Of a stretch of DNA of 9,010 nt, positions 1 to 6,700 are shown piece by piece (the stretch's first letter is position 1; each line of letters opens with the position of its first letter). Made by a program: the position numbers and the translations under genes. Source of the stretch: Bifidobacteriaceae bacterium (GTDB lineage Bacteria; Actinomycetota; Actinomycetes; Actinomycetales; WQXJ01); assembly GCA_031268115.1 (NCBI GenBank), contig JAIRXV010000092.1, forward strand, positions 1-9,010. Reading direction: 5' to 3'. The notes below the pieces were generated by a model that saw only the letters and a list, made by a program, of their open reading frames with translations, had not been told where the DNA came from and made no database searches.

Positions 1-1077
1 ACGGATGTGGTAACGGTGGCGGTTGGCGGCGAGAGTGGCTCGGAGCATACCTTGGCGGTGACCCGTGCAGGCGAGGTCTGGTCTTGGGGCAGCAACACCT
101 GGGGGCAGTTGGGTGACGGGTCCACCACCTACAGGGCTGACCCGGTAAGAGTGTCCGGAGTAACGGGTGTTGTGGCCGTTGCCGCTGGTCGGGGCTATTC
201 GTTGGCGGTGACCGGCACCGGCGAGGTCTGGGGCTGGGGCGGCAATGCCCAGTTGGGTCTGGGGAATGACAGGTTCGTGCCAGTCCACCGCCCAGTGAGC
301 CTGAACTTGGGGACTCTGTCCGCGCCCTCACTCACAGATCCGGGCCGAACCCCGAGTCCTGGGAGGACGCCGGGTCCGAGCCAGACTCCGCCACTCGACC
401 CCGGCCAATACCCTCCCCCTGGGCCAGGCGGGTTAGGTGGGGGGCAGACCAACCCAGGTGAAGATCAACCCGATGGGGGCGAGGCCGAGGATGAGACCGA
501 GGCTGAGGCTGAACGGGATGCGGCAGTTATTGGGTTCGCGACTGCGCTTGCTACGGTCCGAGTCCCGGTGGGGGCGACCATCAAGATCCCGGTCGCTGTC
601 TACGGGGAGGCGGACACAACGGATAGGGCGGTAGCTACCTGGACCGCGTCCAAACCTCGGATCGCCAGCCCGGCCAAGGGCGAGGCCACTGGAAAGGTGT
701 CTTGGACTGTGGGTGGGACTGGGAAACTCACGGTCAAAGCATTCAGCAAGGGCACATCAAAAGTAACATTGAAGGCGCCAGGCGCCAAGAAATTGGTGTT
801 GACTATCAAGGTGGTCCCAAAAGGCGACACGGTCAAGGTCGCCGAGACCGCCATCACCACTAAAGTGAACTCGCTGAAGGTCGGCCAATACAAAATCCTC
901 AAACTAGAAGTCACCCCCACGGATGCCACCAACGTGACCGCCACATGGAAATCCACCAAACCAAAGGTCGCATCCGTCGATGCGGCCGGGAAAGTGAGAG
1001 CACTGGCCAAGGGCAAGACCGTCATCGTCGCCAAAGCCGGCGGGAAAACAACCAGGAAGACCATCGCCGTAAAATAG
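1..1077 (+). CDS. RCC1-repeat / Ig-like (Big_2-type) repeat protein, 5' end outside window
   Basis: The frame is open from base 1 and ends at TAG 1075-1077, so this is the C-terminal part of a longer protein; the GTG at base 7 is internal to a repeat and not a real start. Two RCC1 units are visible, with the signatures HTLAVTRAGEVWSWGSN and YSLAVTGTGEVWGWG. The last unit lacks the GQLGDG turn and ends in LNLGTLSAPS, as does the last unit of the complete paralog at 2406-5354. A proline/glycine-rich linker (about 330-450) and an acidic stretch (EDETEAEAERD) follow. Two Ig-like domains then run to the end, each with the Big_2 pattern of a W-x-S/T-x-K-P strand, 'ASVDAAGKVRALAKGKT' and a lysine/threonine-rich close. 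No LPXTG motif or transmembrane anchor follows. RCC1 repeats are known to form beta-propellers, and Big_2 domains are common in bacterial surface proteins. A role as an exported ligand-binding or adhesive protein is inference. Confidence 0.85.
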   Translation, partial: TDVVTVAVGGESGSEHTLAVTRAGEVWSWGSNTWGQLGDGSTTYRADPVRVSGVTGVVAVAAGRGYSLAVTGTGEVWGWGGNAQLGLGNDRFVPVHRPVSLNLGTLSAPSLTDPGRTPSPGRTPGPSQTPPLDPGQYPPPGPGGLGGGQTNPGEDQPDGGEAEDETEAEAERDAAVIGFATALATVRVPVGATIKIPVAVYGEADTTDRAVATWTASKPRIASPAKGEATGKVSWTVGGTGKLTVKAFSKGTSKVTLKAPGAKKLVLTIKVVPKGDTVKVAETAITTKVNSLKVGQYKILKLEVTPTDATNVTATWKSTKPKVASVDAAGKVRALAKGKTVIVAKAGGKTTRKTIAVK

Positions 1078-1115
1078 ACACTCCAAGTCCCAACGGCTCA
1101 AGGACGGGTTCCCTT
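706..1115 (+). repeat. Duplicated 3' segment of RCC1 gene, copy A
   Basis: This stretch, from the GTGGGTGGGACTGGGAAACT motif through the stop codon into the 3' flank, matches 4983-5392 at a constant offset with few substitutions. By eye about 11 of 124 codons differ in amino acid. Long runs are identical including third positions, for example the DNA for KGTSKVTLKAPGAKK. Similarity weakens after the stop, but 'ggctcaa' and 'gacggg' still align. The upstream halves of the two genes are less alike, pointing to gene conversion or strong constraint at the 3' end. Confidence 0.8.
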
Positions 1116-1164
1116 CCCGGCCAGGCAGCCCGCGGCCGCGCCGGCCGCCCGGACCAATAACGAC

Positions 1165-1170
1165 AAGGAA
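1165..1170 (+). promoter_or_regulatory. Ribosome binding site for the DinB-family gene
   Basis: AAGGAA lies 4 nt before the GTG at 1175. It supports GTG 1175 as the start, since no other in-frame start with a better site lies nearby. Confidence 0.5.
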
Positions 1171-1174
1171 ACCC

Positions 1175-1786
1175 GTGAACCACATCGAGGAACCACCCGA
1201 GATCAAGAGCGTGTTGCAGCGATACCTCCAGCTACAGCGTGACGGCCTGGTGTGGAAGCTGGAAGGTCTGAGCGAGCGGGCCGCGCGCTGGCCGATGACG
1301 GTCACCGGCTCAAACCTGTTAGGGATCGTCAAGCATGTCGCCAGCGTGGAATCGGGTTACCTGGGCGCAGTATTCGGGCGCCCAGGGGCCGACGAACTGC
1401 CCTGGATGTTCGAGTCAGCGGAGCGGGACAACAACGCCGACATGTGGGCCACCGCCGACCAAAGCATCGAATGGGTGACCGCGTTGTACCGGCGCGTGTG
1501 GGCGCATTCGGACCAGACCATCGCCGAGCTGCCGTTGGCGGCGGCGGGGTTTGTGCCCTGGTGGGGACCCGAGCGGGGCAGAGTCACGCTCGGGCAGATC
1601 CTGGTGCATGTGATCGCCGAGACGGCTCGCCACCTCGGTCAGGCCGACATCGTGCGCGAGCAGACGGACGGCTCGGTGGGCATGGCGCCGCCGCCAAGGG
1701 CCACCAGCATGGCGAACCAGAACGAGGAATGGTGGGCCGAGTACACGGCCGGCCTCAGGACGCTGGCCGAATCCTTCCCCGAGTGA
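1175..1786 (+). CDS. DinB / DUF664 family protein
   Basis: A 203-residue protein starting at GTG 1175. It has the four-helix DinB_2/DUF664 pattern: an N-terminal helix (LQRYLQLQRDGLVWKLEGLS), then SNLLGIVKHVASVESGYLG with candidate metal ligand His54. Near the C-terminus is a second signature, LVHVIAETARHLGQADIVRE (about residues 144-162), where Glu149 and His153 (possibly His145) would complete a metal site. The tryptophan-rich tail (EEWWAEY) is also seen in the family. DinB-fold proteins are metal-binding, and several actinobacterial members are thiol-dependent (mycothiol or bacillithiol) transferases; no specific reaction can be assigned here. Length is typical. It sits 97 bp after the RCC1 gene stop and may have its own promoter. 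It ends before the broken exporter gene and looks intact. Confidence 0.9.
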   Translation: MNHIEEPPEIKSVLQRYLQLQRDGLVWKLEGLSERAARWPMTVTGSNLLGIVKHVASVESGYLGAVFGRPGADELPWMFESAERDNNADMWATADQSIEWVTALYRRVWAHSDQTIAELPLAAAGFVPWWGPERGRVTLGQILVHVIAETARHLGQADIVREQTDGSVGMAPPPRATSMANQNEEWWAEYTAGLRTLAESFPE

Positions 1787-1856
1787 GACCGCCCGCTGGT
1801 GCGATCACCCGCCAGCCACCTGGGCGTTCGCTCGCGGCGATAGGATGCGAGCCACC

Positions 1857-2200
1857 ATGGCGGGAAGCGCACCGGCCGGGTTCGGGTCCGGGATGAGCCT
1901 GACTGCCGCCATCGGCGCACAGAATGCTTTCGTACTACACCAAGGCGTCCGCCGCGAGCGTGTGCCGTGGATTTGTTTGCGTGCGCCGCATCGCGGACGC
2001 GCTGCTCATCACGCTCGGGATCCTCGGTCTAAGCGTGGTGGTGGAACGCGCCTCGGCTGCGCTGGCCCTTCTTGGTGCCGCGCACGTTGGCGTTCGCGTG
2101 CCCCGAACAGGTGTCCGATGACGGGGCCCGCAACCCTCGTAGCCACTCTCCCAGGTGTGGCGTTGAGTCGGGATCCGCGCGATTCACACGATGGTGACCA
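1857..2200 (+). pseudogene. LysE/ArgO-type amino-acid exporter, frameshifted remnant
   Basis: The start is ATG 1857 (or ATG 1845), with AGGA at 1842-1845 upstream. The first frame reads GMSLTAAIGAQNAFVLHQG followed by VRRERVPWI, the highly characteristic N-terminus of LysE/ArgO basic amino-acid exporters. Homology then jumps to another frame (codons in register with 1924), which gives RRIADALLITLGILGLS and VVERASAALALLGAA, the second and third membrane segments. Around 2130 the first frame again shows TLVATLPGVAL, resembling the family's segment before the Asn-Pro-His motif, but that motif is garbled. At least two frame changes are needed, and no frame gives a protein near the usual ~200 residues. 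Intact members export arginine or lysine; this copy should be inactive unless the shifts are sequencing errors. It may once have followed the DinB gene in an operon (about 70 bp apart). Confidence 0.75.
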
Positions 2201-2253
2201 CCGTAACGTCTGGAATTGTGGCCGGGGCCTTTTGATCTTGGCGGCCCGGGACG

Positions 2254-2283
2254 TTGAACTCGACGTAAGTAACGGCCTGTGTA
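2254..2283 (+). promoter_or_regulatory. Weak promoter candidate upstream of the complete RCC1 gene
   Basis: TTGAAC (2254-2259) could serve as a -35 box, with TGTGTA (2278-2283) as a poor -10 box 18 bp downstream. The match is weak and was picked because it lies in the only sizeable gap before the gene. It sits about 30 bp upstream of the dyad at 2315-2330. Confidence 0.2.
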
Positions 2284-2314
2284 GCAAGGGATGAGGGTAT
2301 TGTTGTCGCCACGA

Positions 2315-2330
2315 TGTACCCAGGGGTACA
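2315..2330. promoter_or_regulatory. Perfect dyad, possible operator
   Basis: TGTACCC-AG-GGGTACA is a perfect 7-bp inverted repeat with a 2-bp spacer, about 75 bp upstream of the start of the complete RCC1 gene. It is followed by an A-rich stretch. The short spacer is too tight for an RNA hairpin but typical of a dimeric repressor site. A second, looser dyad (CGGGT...ACCCG, 2352-2368) lies between it and the ribosome binding site. The binding protein is unknown. Confidence 0.4.
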
Positions 2331-2392
2331 AAAACGACGACCACAGCCAAACGGGTGATCTTAACCCGAAACCCCAACATATGGAGCCCCCC

Positions 2393-2398
2393 GAGGAG
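2393..2398 (+). promoter_or_regulatory. Ribosome binding site deciding the start at 2406
   Basis: GAGGAG lies 7 nt before ATG 2406. The longer in-frame GTG at 2355 has no such site, and starting there would put 17 residues in front of a standard signal peptide. ATG 2406 is therefore preferred. Confidence 0.75.
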
Positions 2399-2405
2399 AC
2401 CCCGA

Positions 2406-5354
2406 ATGCCCCGTAAGACCCTCACCTCTACACTGTGCGCGGCCACTCTCGCGGTCGGTGCGCTGGCGGCGGCTCCGTTGGCGCAATCGGATCCAGCTCC
2501 TCCCCTAGGCCAAGGTCGGATCGCTGCCGGGGCCAGCCACGCCCTCGCAGTCGACGCCGAGGGGCAGGTGTGGGCCTGGGGCGGCAACAGCAGCGGTCAG
2601 TTGGGAGACGGGACCACCACTGGCCGGCCCAGCCCCGTGAGGGTGGCGGGGGTTACGGGTGCGGTGGCGGTATCCGCGACCTATGACCATTCTTTGGCGT
2701 TGACCGGTGCCGGCGAGGTGTGGGCCTGGGGCAACAACAGGTACGGCCAGTTGGGGGACGGGAGCGCCGTTAACCGAACCAACCCGGTCAGAGTCCCCGG
2801 ATTGGCTGGCGTGGCGATGGCGACCGCGGGCGGCTACCATTCGCTAGCGTTGACCCGTGCGGGCGTGGTGTGGGCCTGGGGCGAGAACGATCATGGCCAG
2901 TTGGGGGACGGCAGCGCCGTTGACCGGACCAGCCCGGTCAGGGTGTCCGGTTTGGCGGGTGTGGTGGGGCTGGCTGCGGGTGGGTTCCATTCGTTGGCGT
3001 TGACTGCCGCGGGTGAGGTGTGGTCATGGGGTAGCAATGGGGACGGTCAGTTGGGGGACGGGACCACCGCTGACCGACCCAGCCCGGTGAGAGTGGCAGG
3101 TTTAGCGGGTGTGGTGGCGGTAGCCGCCGGCGGCGGGGGCAAGACCCCGTATTCGCTGGCGGTGACCAGGACGGGTGAGGTGTGGGCATGGGGTAACAAC
3201 TACTTGGGTGACTTGGGTGACGGGACCACGACCAACCGGACTAGTCCGGTGAGAGTGGCAGGTTTGACTGGTGTTGTGGCGGTGGCCGCCGGTGGAATGG
3301 AAGGATTTCACTCGTTGGCGCTGACCAGCGCTGCTGAGGTGTGGTCCTGGGGCGAGAACCGTGACGGTGCGTTGGGCGATGGGACCATCACTAGCCGCGC
3401 CAGGCCCGCAAAGGTATCGGGCGTGGCTGGTGTGGTGGCGGTTGCAGCCGGCTCGGACTTCTCGCTGGCGGTCACCGGTAAGGGCGAAGTGTGGACCTGG
3501 GGCAGCAACCTTAACGGCCAGTTGGGGGACGGGACCACTCGCCACCGTGCCAGCCCGGTCAAGGTGCCCGGCCTGACAGACGTGACAGACGTGGCGGCCG
3601 GGTTGATGAGTTCGTGGGCGGTGACCGATATGGGGGAGGTTTGGGCGTGGGGCAGCAACGGCCGTGGCGTCTTGGGCGATGGGACCACCATCGACCGCAT
3701 CACCCCGGGTAAGGTGCCAGGGTTGGCTGGTGTGGTGGCGGAGGCCTCCTGCAACGACAATTGGGATTATTACTGCCATTCATTGGCGGTGACCCGTGCT
3801 GGCGAAATCTGGGCCTGGGGCAACAACAAATACGGCCAGCTGGGCGACGGGTCCGCCATCGACCGAATCACCCCCGGTAAGGTGCCCGGGTTGACGGGAG
3901 TTGTTGCGGTGGCGGCTGGCCCCGACCATTCGTTGGCGGTAACCCGCGTGGGCGAGGTCTGGGCCTGGGGCAACAACTACTCCGGACAGTTGGGCGATGG
4001 GAGCGGTACCAGCCGATCCAGTCCGGTGAAGGTCACCGGTGTGGCGGACGCGGTAGCTGTTGCCGCCGGTTACTCGCATTCGTTGGCAGTGACCAGCACT
4101 GGCGAAGTCTGGATCTGGGGCGATGACGGTGCCGACACCGATCGTTATCGTTACGTCCCGGCCAGGGTGCAGGAACTGACAGGCGTGGTGACGGTCGCCG
4201 CAGGCGATGACCGTTCGTGGGCCGTCACCGGCACGGGTGAGGTGTGGGCCTGGGGCGACAACGCATCTGGTCTGCTGGGTGACGGAACCACCGTTCGCCG
4301 TGACAGCCCGGTCAAGGTGCCAGGGTTGGACGGTGTGGTGGGAGTCGCCACCGGCCCAAACCATTCGTTGGCGGTCACTCAGACGGGCGCAGTGATGGCC
4401 TGGGGCAACAACTCGTACGGCGCGTTAGGTGACGGGACTAGGACCAACCGGACCAGTCCGGTAAAGGTTACGGGTGTGGCGGACGCGGTAGCTGTGGCCG
4501 CCGGTTACTCGCATTCGTTGGCGGTGACCAGCACTGGGGACGTCTGGGCGTGGGGCTTCGACTTCTACGGCGAGTTGGGTGTCAACGGTGACCGCCTGGT
4601 GCCGATGCACCGTCCATCGGGCCTGAATCTAGGGGCCTTGACCGCGCCCTCAAGCCCAGACCACGGCCATGGCCCGGATCCCGATCCGGGTGAGGTCTCG
4701 ACGCCCGACCCTGGTCAGGACCCCGCGTCTCCATCTGGCGGGGAGCCAGTCAACTCGGGCGGGGATATACCGGACGATACAGAGACTGGAGGAACGGTCG
4801 CCGTCACTGGGTTCGCGACCACGCTGGCTACCGTCCGGATCCCGGTGGGTGCCACCCTCAAAATCCCAGTCGCCGTCTACGGGACGGCGGTCGCACCCGG
4901 CAAGGCGACAGTGACGTGGTCCTCGTCGAAACCGAAGGTTGCGGGCCCAGCCAAGGGTGTCGCGCGCGGGACCGTACCTTGGACCGTGGGTGGGACTGGG
5001 AAACTCGCGGTCAAAGCATTCGGCAAGGGCACATCAAAAGTAACATTGAAGGCGCCAGGCGCCAAGAAACTAGTGTTGACTATCAAGGTGGTCGCTAAGA
5101 GCAACACGGTCAAGGTCGCCCAGACCACCATCACCACTAAAGTGAACTCGTTGAAGGTCGGCCAGTCCAGAATCCTCAAACTCAAGGTAACCCCCACGGA
5201 TGCCACCAACGTGACCGCCACGTGGAAATCCACCAAACCAAAGATCGCATCCGTCGACGCAGCCGGGAAAGTGAGAGCACTGGCCAAGGGCAAAACCGTC
5301 ATCGTCGCCAAAGCCGGCGGCAAAACCACCAGAAAGACCATCGCCGTAAAATAG
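2406..5354 (+). CDS. Secreted 14-repeat RCC1 protein with C-terminal Ig-like (Big_2-type) domains
   Basis: A 982-residue protein. Residues 1 to about 26 form a Sec signal peptide (MPRKTLTSTL, then an Ala/Leu core ending APLAQS); there is no clear lipobox. Residues 37 to about 740 hold 14 RCC1 units of ~50 residues. Each has SLAVT-x-x-GEVWAWG followed by GQLGDGT/S and SPVRV-x-GL-x-G. Unit 11 is degenerate and lacks the GDG turn; unit 9 carries an insertion with two cysteines (Cys449 and Cys457); unit 5 has a small Gly-rich insertion. A Pro/Asp/Gly linker follows (about 750-795). Residues 798-982 are two Ig-like domains with lysine/threonine-rich strands, ending KTTRKTIAVK. There is no LPXTG motif or transmembrane tail. 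RCC1 repeats form seven-bladed propellers, so fourteen units suggest two propellers on an Ig-like stalk. A surface or secreted binding role is inferred; partner unknown. The gene appears monocistronic, with a candidate terminator 8 nt after the stop. Confidence 0.9.
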   Translation: MPRKTLTSTLCAATLAVGALAAAPLAQSDPAPPLGQGRIAAGASHALAVDAEGQVWAWGGNSSGQLGDGTTTGRPSPVRVAGVTGAVAVSATYDHSLALTGAGEVWAWGNNRYGQLGDGSAVNRTNPVRVPGLAGVAMATAGGYHSLALTRAGVVWAWGENDHGQLGDGSAVDRTSPVRVSGLAGVVGLAAGGFHSLALTAAGEVWSWGSNGDGQLGDGTTADRPSPVRVAGLAGVVAVAAGGGGKTPYSLAVTRTGEVWAWGNNYLGDLGDGTTTNRTSPVRVAGLTGVVAVAAGGMEGFHSLALTSAAEVWSWGENRDGALGDGTITSRARPAKVSGVAGVVAVAAGSDFSLAVTGKGEVWTWGSNLNGQLGDGTTRHRASPVKVPGLTDVTDVAAGLMSSWAVTDMGEVWAWGSNGRGVLGDGTTIDRITPGKVPGLAGVVAEASCNDNWDYYCHSLAVTRAGEIWAWGNNKYGQLGDGSAIDRITPGKVPGLTGVVAVAAGPDHSLAVTRVGEVWAWGNNYSGQLGDGSGTSRSSPVKVTGVADAVAVAAGYSHSLAVTSTGEVWIWGDDGADTDRYRYVPARVQELTGVVTVAAGDDRSWAVTGTGEVWAWGDNASGLLGDGTTVRRDSPVKVPGLDGVVGVATGPNHSLAVTQTGAVMAWGNNSYGALGDGTRTNRTSPVKVTGVADAVAVAAGYSHSLAVTSTGDVWAWGFDFYGELGVNGDRLVPMHRPSGLNLGALTAPSSPDHGHGPDPDPGEVSTPDPGQDPASPSGGEPVNSGGDIPDDTETGGTVAVTGFATTLATVRIPVGATLKIPVAVYGTAVAPGKATVTWSSSKPKVAGPAKGVARGTVPWTVGGTGKLAVKAFGKGTSKVTLKAPGAKKLVLTIKVVAKSNTVKVAQTTITTKVNSLKVGQSRILKLKVTPTDATNVTATWKSTKPKIASVDAAGKVRALAKGKTVIVAKAGGKTTRKTIAVK
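2514..4650 (+). repeat. Tandem array of 14 RCC1 units (~150 bp period)
   Basis: The period is about 150 bp, with recurring DNA such as 'cagttgggggacgggacc' and 'cattcgttggcggtgacc'. The array encodes the propeller part of the protein. Unit 11 is shortened to 45 codons, unit 9 lengthened to 56 and unit 5 to 54. The unit 10/11 junction (about 4010-4112) and unit 13/14 junction (about 4445-4547) are nearly identical in DNA with a 435-bp offset, which marks a recent three-unit duplication or conversion inside the array. Confidence 0.85.
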
Positions 5355-5392
5355 GCACCCCAGACCCCAATGGCTCAATGACGGGGTCTACT
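4983..5392 (+). repeat. Duplicated 3' segment of RCC1 gene, copy B
   Basis: This is the partner of 706-1115. It covers the last ~124 codons and the beginning of the 3' flank of the complete RCC1 gene. Near-identity at silent positions shows that the two 3' ends share a more recent history than the propeller-coding parts. Confidence 0.8.
5362..5389 (+). terminator. Candidate terminator after the complete RCC1 gene
   Basis: AGACCCC (5362-5368) and GGGGTCT (5383-5389) form a perfect 7-bp stem with a 14-nt loop, starting 8 nt after the stop. There is no U-run, as is common in high-GC actinobacteria. It lies between two convergent genes and could act in both directions. The equivalent position after the first RCC1 gene keeps the sequence but not the full stem. 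Confidence 0.4.
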
Positions 5393-5437
5393 GCGACCAG
5401 GCCGTCCGACCGCCCGCCGTCGAAGCGGTGGCCCGGA

Positions 5438-6139
5438 CTAATCGGGTTGGGCGGACTGTTCGGCCGCGGTGACGGCATCGTCCAGGAGTTTGCGCAGCGC
5501 CACGCAGCGGCGGCCCTCCTCCGTCGATTCGGCACGGCCGTCGCCCAGGCCACCCGGCGGGGACTCAATGGCGATGAACGGGTTGAACGGCGGATTCTCC
5601 GCCTCTTCGGGTGGGGCCGTGGCCAACCACGAAGGCCAGTCCGGGTTGACCGGCGGACACGCGGCGAGCAACTCGGCGAAGAACGGCTCGTCCATGGACA
5701 GCGGCAAGAGCACCACGGGCACGCCCATCTCCGGATCGGGTTCGGGCATGATGTCTTCCAGATCGGGCAGGCCGTGGTCCCGCGCGCACGCGATCCATGC
5801 GTTGGTGGAATCCGCGATCTTCCGGTTCTGACGGTCGATCAGGGCCGGATCCGGCAGCGGCTGCTCAGGCTCGACATACCCGGTGGGTTCATGGCATCGG
5901 CGCAGGTCATCCGTGCGGTCCATCCCATCGATCCACAAACGGTAGGTGTTCGGATCTTCCGCCGCGAACTCATCCAGCATCTCCCAGGTGAGTTCAGGCC
6001 CAACGGCCCGCAGAGGGACCTCATTGGGGCCGTACACCCGAATCCCAGGGAACCGCCAATAGACCAGTTCGGGTTCCAGGTAAACCTGCGCGGTCCCGTT
6101 ACCTAAGTCCTCGATCACGGCGGGCAGTTTCGCATCCAT
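5438..6139 (-). CDS. Hypothetical cysteine-containing protein, probably exported ancestrally
   Basis: With ATG 6139 the product has 233 residues. I do not recognise a named family. Visible features are N-terminal LPAVIEDLGNGTAQVYLEPE and the central YRLWIDGMDRTDDLRRCHE. After these come WIACARDHGLPDLEDI, AACPPVNPDWPSWLA, and a C-terminal helix with RRCVALRKLLDDAVTAAE. Scattered single cysteines in Y/F-x-x-C-L/M and W-I-x-C-A-R-D-x-G-L motifs recall actinobacterial secreted lipoproteins of unknown function; that is an impression, not a family call. No ribosome binding site precedes ATG 6139. The frame stays open to 6265 and encodes EAAEAFYACL and a Pro/Ala-rich stretch, so the annotated start is probably not the original one. 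The gene converges with the complete RCC1 gene, its stop lying 83 bp from the RCC1 stop. Confidence 0.65.
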   Translation of the reverse strand: MDAKLPAVIEDLGNGTAQVYLEPELVYWRFPGIRVYGPNEVPLRAVGPELTWEMLDEFAAEDPNTYRLWIDGMDRTDDLRRCHEPTGYVEPEQPLPDPALIDRQNRKIADSTNAWIACARDHGLPDLEDIMPEPDPEMGVPVVLLPLSMDEPFFAELLAACPPVNPDWPSWLATAPPEEAENPPFNPFIAIESPPGGLGDGRAESTEEGRRCVALRKLLDDAVTAAEQSAQPD

Positions 6140-6299
6140 CAGGCACGCATAGAACGCCTCGGCAGCCTCCCGTTGGGACTTGGCGTCCGGTGCGGGGACG
6201 ATGGCCGGAGCAGGGTCTGCGTTCGGGGCGGGCGGCGCTGCGGAAGGCTCGGCCGGGGAGGGCGATCATCCATCGGGGCCTTGCCTTCACGACGCCCAT
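6140..6299 (-). pseudogene. Remnant of the 5' end of the 5438-6139 gene (lost signal/lipobox)
   Basis: Reading upstream of ATG 6139 on the minus strand, the frame remains open for 42 codons to a TGA at 6266-6268. It encodes SPSPAEPSAAPPAPNADPAP, then a spacer and EAAEAFYACL, which looks like the linker that follows the lipobox cysteine of a lipoprotein. This stretch has no ATG, GTG or TTG. Immediately upstream in another frame, from ATG 6299 or GTG 6290, is VKARPRWMIALP, a plausible signal-peptide n-region. The hydrophobic core and lipobox cysteine appear to be deleted with a frame change near 6255-6275. If so, the gene is broken or makes only a cytoplasmic product. Confidence 0.45.
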
Positions 6300-6592
6300 G
6301 GTAGTGCCGGCTTGGACATGGGCCTCGGTCCGTTGGAGCAGGGTCCGCGACAATCACCGGGGTCGAGGCGAGACGCCTGCTTGCTGCCTCGCGAGCGGCG
6401 TGCCAGTGAACCCTCCTCGCGCGCCTTCGGCAGGACTTGTGGAGTCTCGAGGCGCTGGCTGACATCGAACAACGTGAGGCCCAGAACCCCGGCTCGCCGG
6501 CGCTCTTTGGAATGCGGTCGAAGACGTAGTGCGCAGACGCTCCGAGCCGACGCAGGACGCCAACTGAGTGCAGCGCCCGTAGAACCAACCGC
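6300..6592. other. Gene-poor stretch, no supported gene
   Basis: Overlapping open frames exist on both strands, but all are arginine/serine-rich, lack ribosome binding sites and show no recognisable family. They look like by-products of GC-rich DNA. A short dyad (CGAGGC 6364-6369 with GCCTCG 6386-6391) is present. I see no promoter or RNA gene. Confidence 0.5.
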
Positions 6593-6700
6593 GAAACGAG
6601 GGCGAGGCACAGCGTCTCTTGCGTCCCATGCCGTGAACGTTGACGGCCGTAAACACCTTGGTTGTGGTCGGCGAAAGACGCTCAGCCTCGCCCTCGTTTC
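6593..6700. repeat. Long inverted repeat (24-bp arms, 60-nt centre)
   Basis: The left arm (6593-6616) starts GAAACGAGGGCGAGGC and the right arm (6677-6700) is its reverse complement. There are 16 matched bases, 2 mismatches, then 6 more matched. The 60-nt centre holds a nested dyad, GCCGT-GAACGTTG-ACGGC. As RNA this would fold into a ~108-nt hairpin with an inner stem-loop. It could be a small non-autonomous transposon (MITE), a structured RNA or a strong terminator. No target-site duplication is evident at the arm ends. Confidence 0.7.

Noticed and set aside
600..1064. A 154-codon minus-strand frame present in both RCC1 genes (also 4877-5341)
   Set aside because: It is preserved only because the sense strands are near-identical. 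The start lacks a ribosome binding site and the composition mirrors the sense codons.
1117..1155. GC-rich short dyads after the first RCC1 gene as a terminator
   Set aside because: Only 5-bp pairings in very GC-rich DNA with several alternative registers; not distinguishable from chance.
1252..1896. A 214-codon plus-strand frame overlapping the DinB gene
   Set aside because: It overlaps a well-supported gene in another frame and encodes an Arg/Gly/Ala-rich nonsense product.
2355..2405. In-frame GTG 2355 as the start of the complete RCC1 gene
   Set aside because: No ribosome binding site, and it would place 17 basic residues before a standard signal peptide; ATG 2406 has GAGGAG at ideal spacing.
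2514..4650. Regularly spaced repeats as a possible CRISPR array
   Set aside because: The period is ~150 bp, the repeats are coding RCC1 blades and there are no unique spacers.
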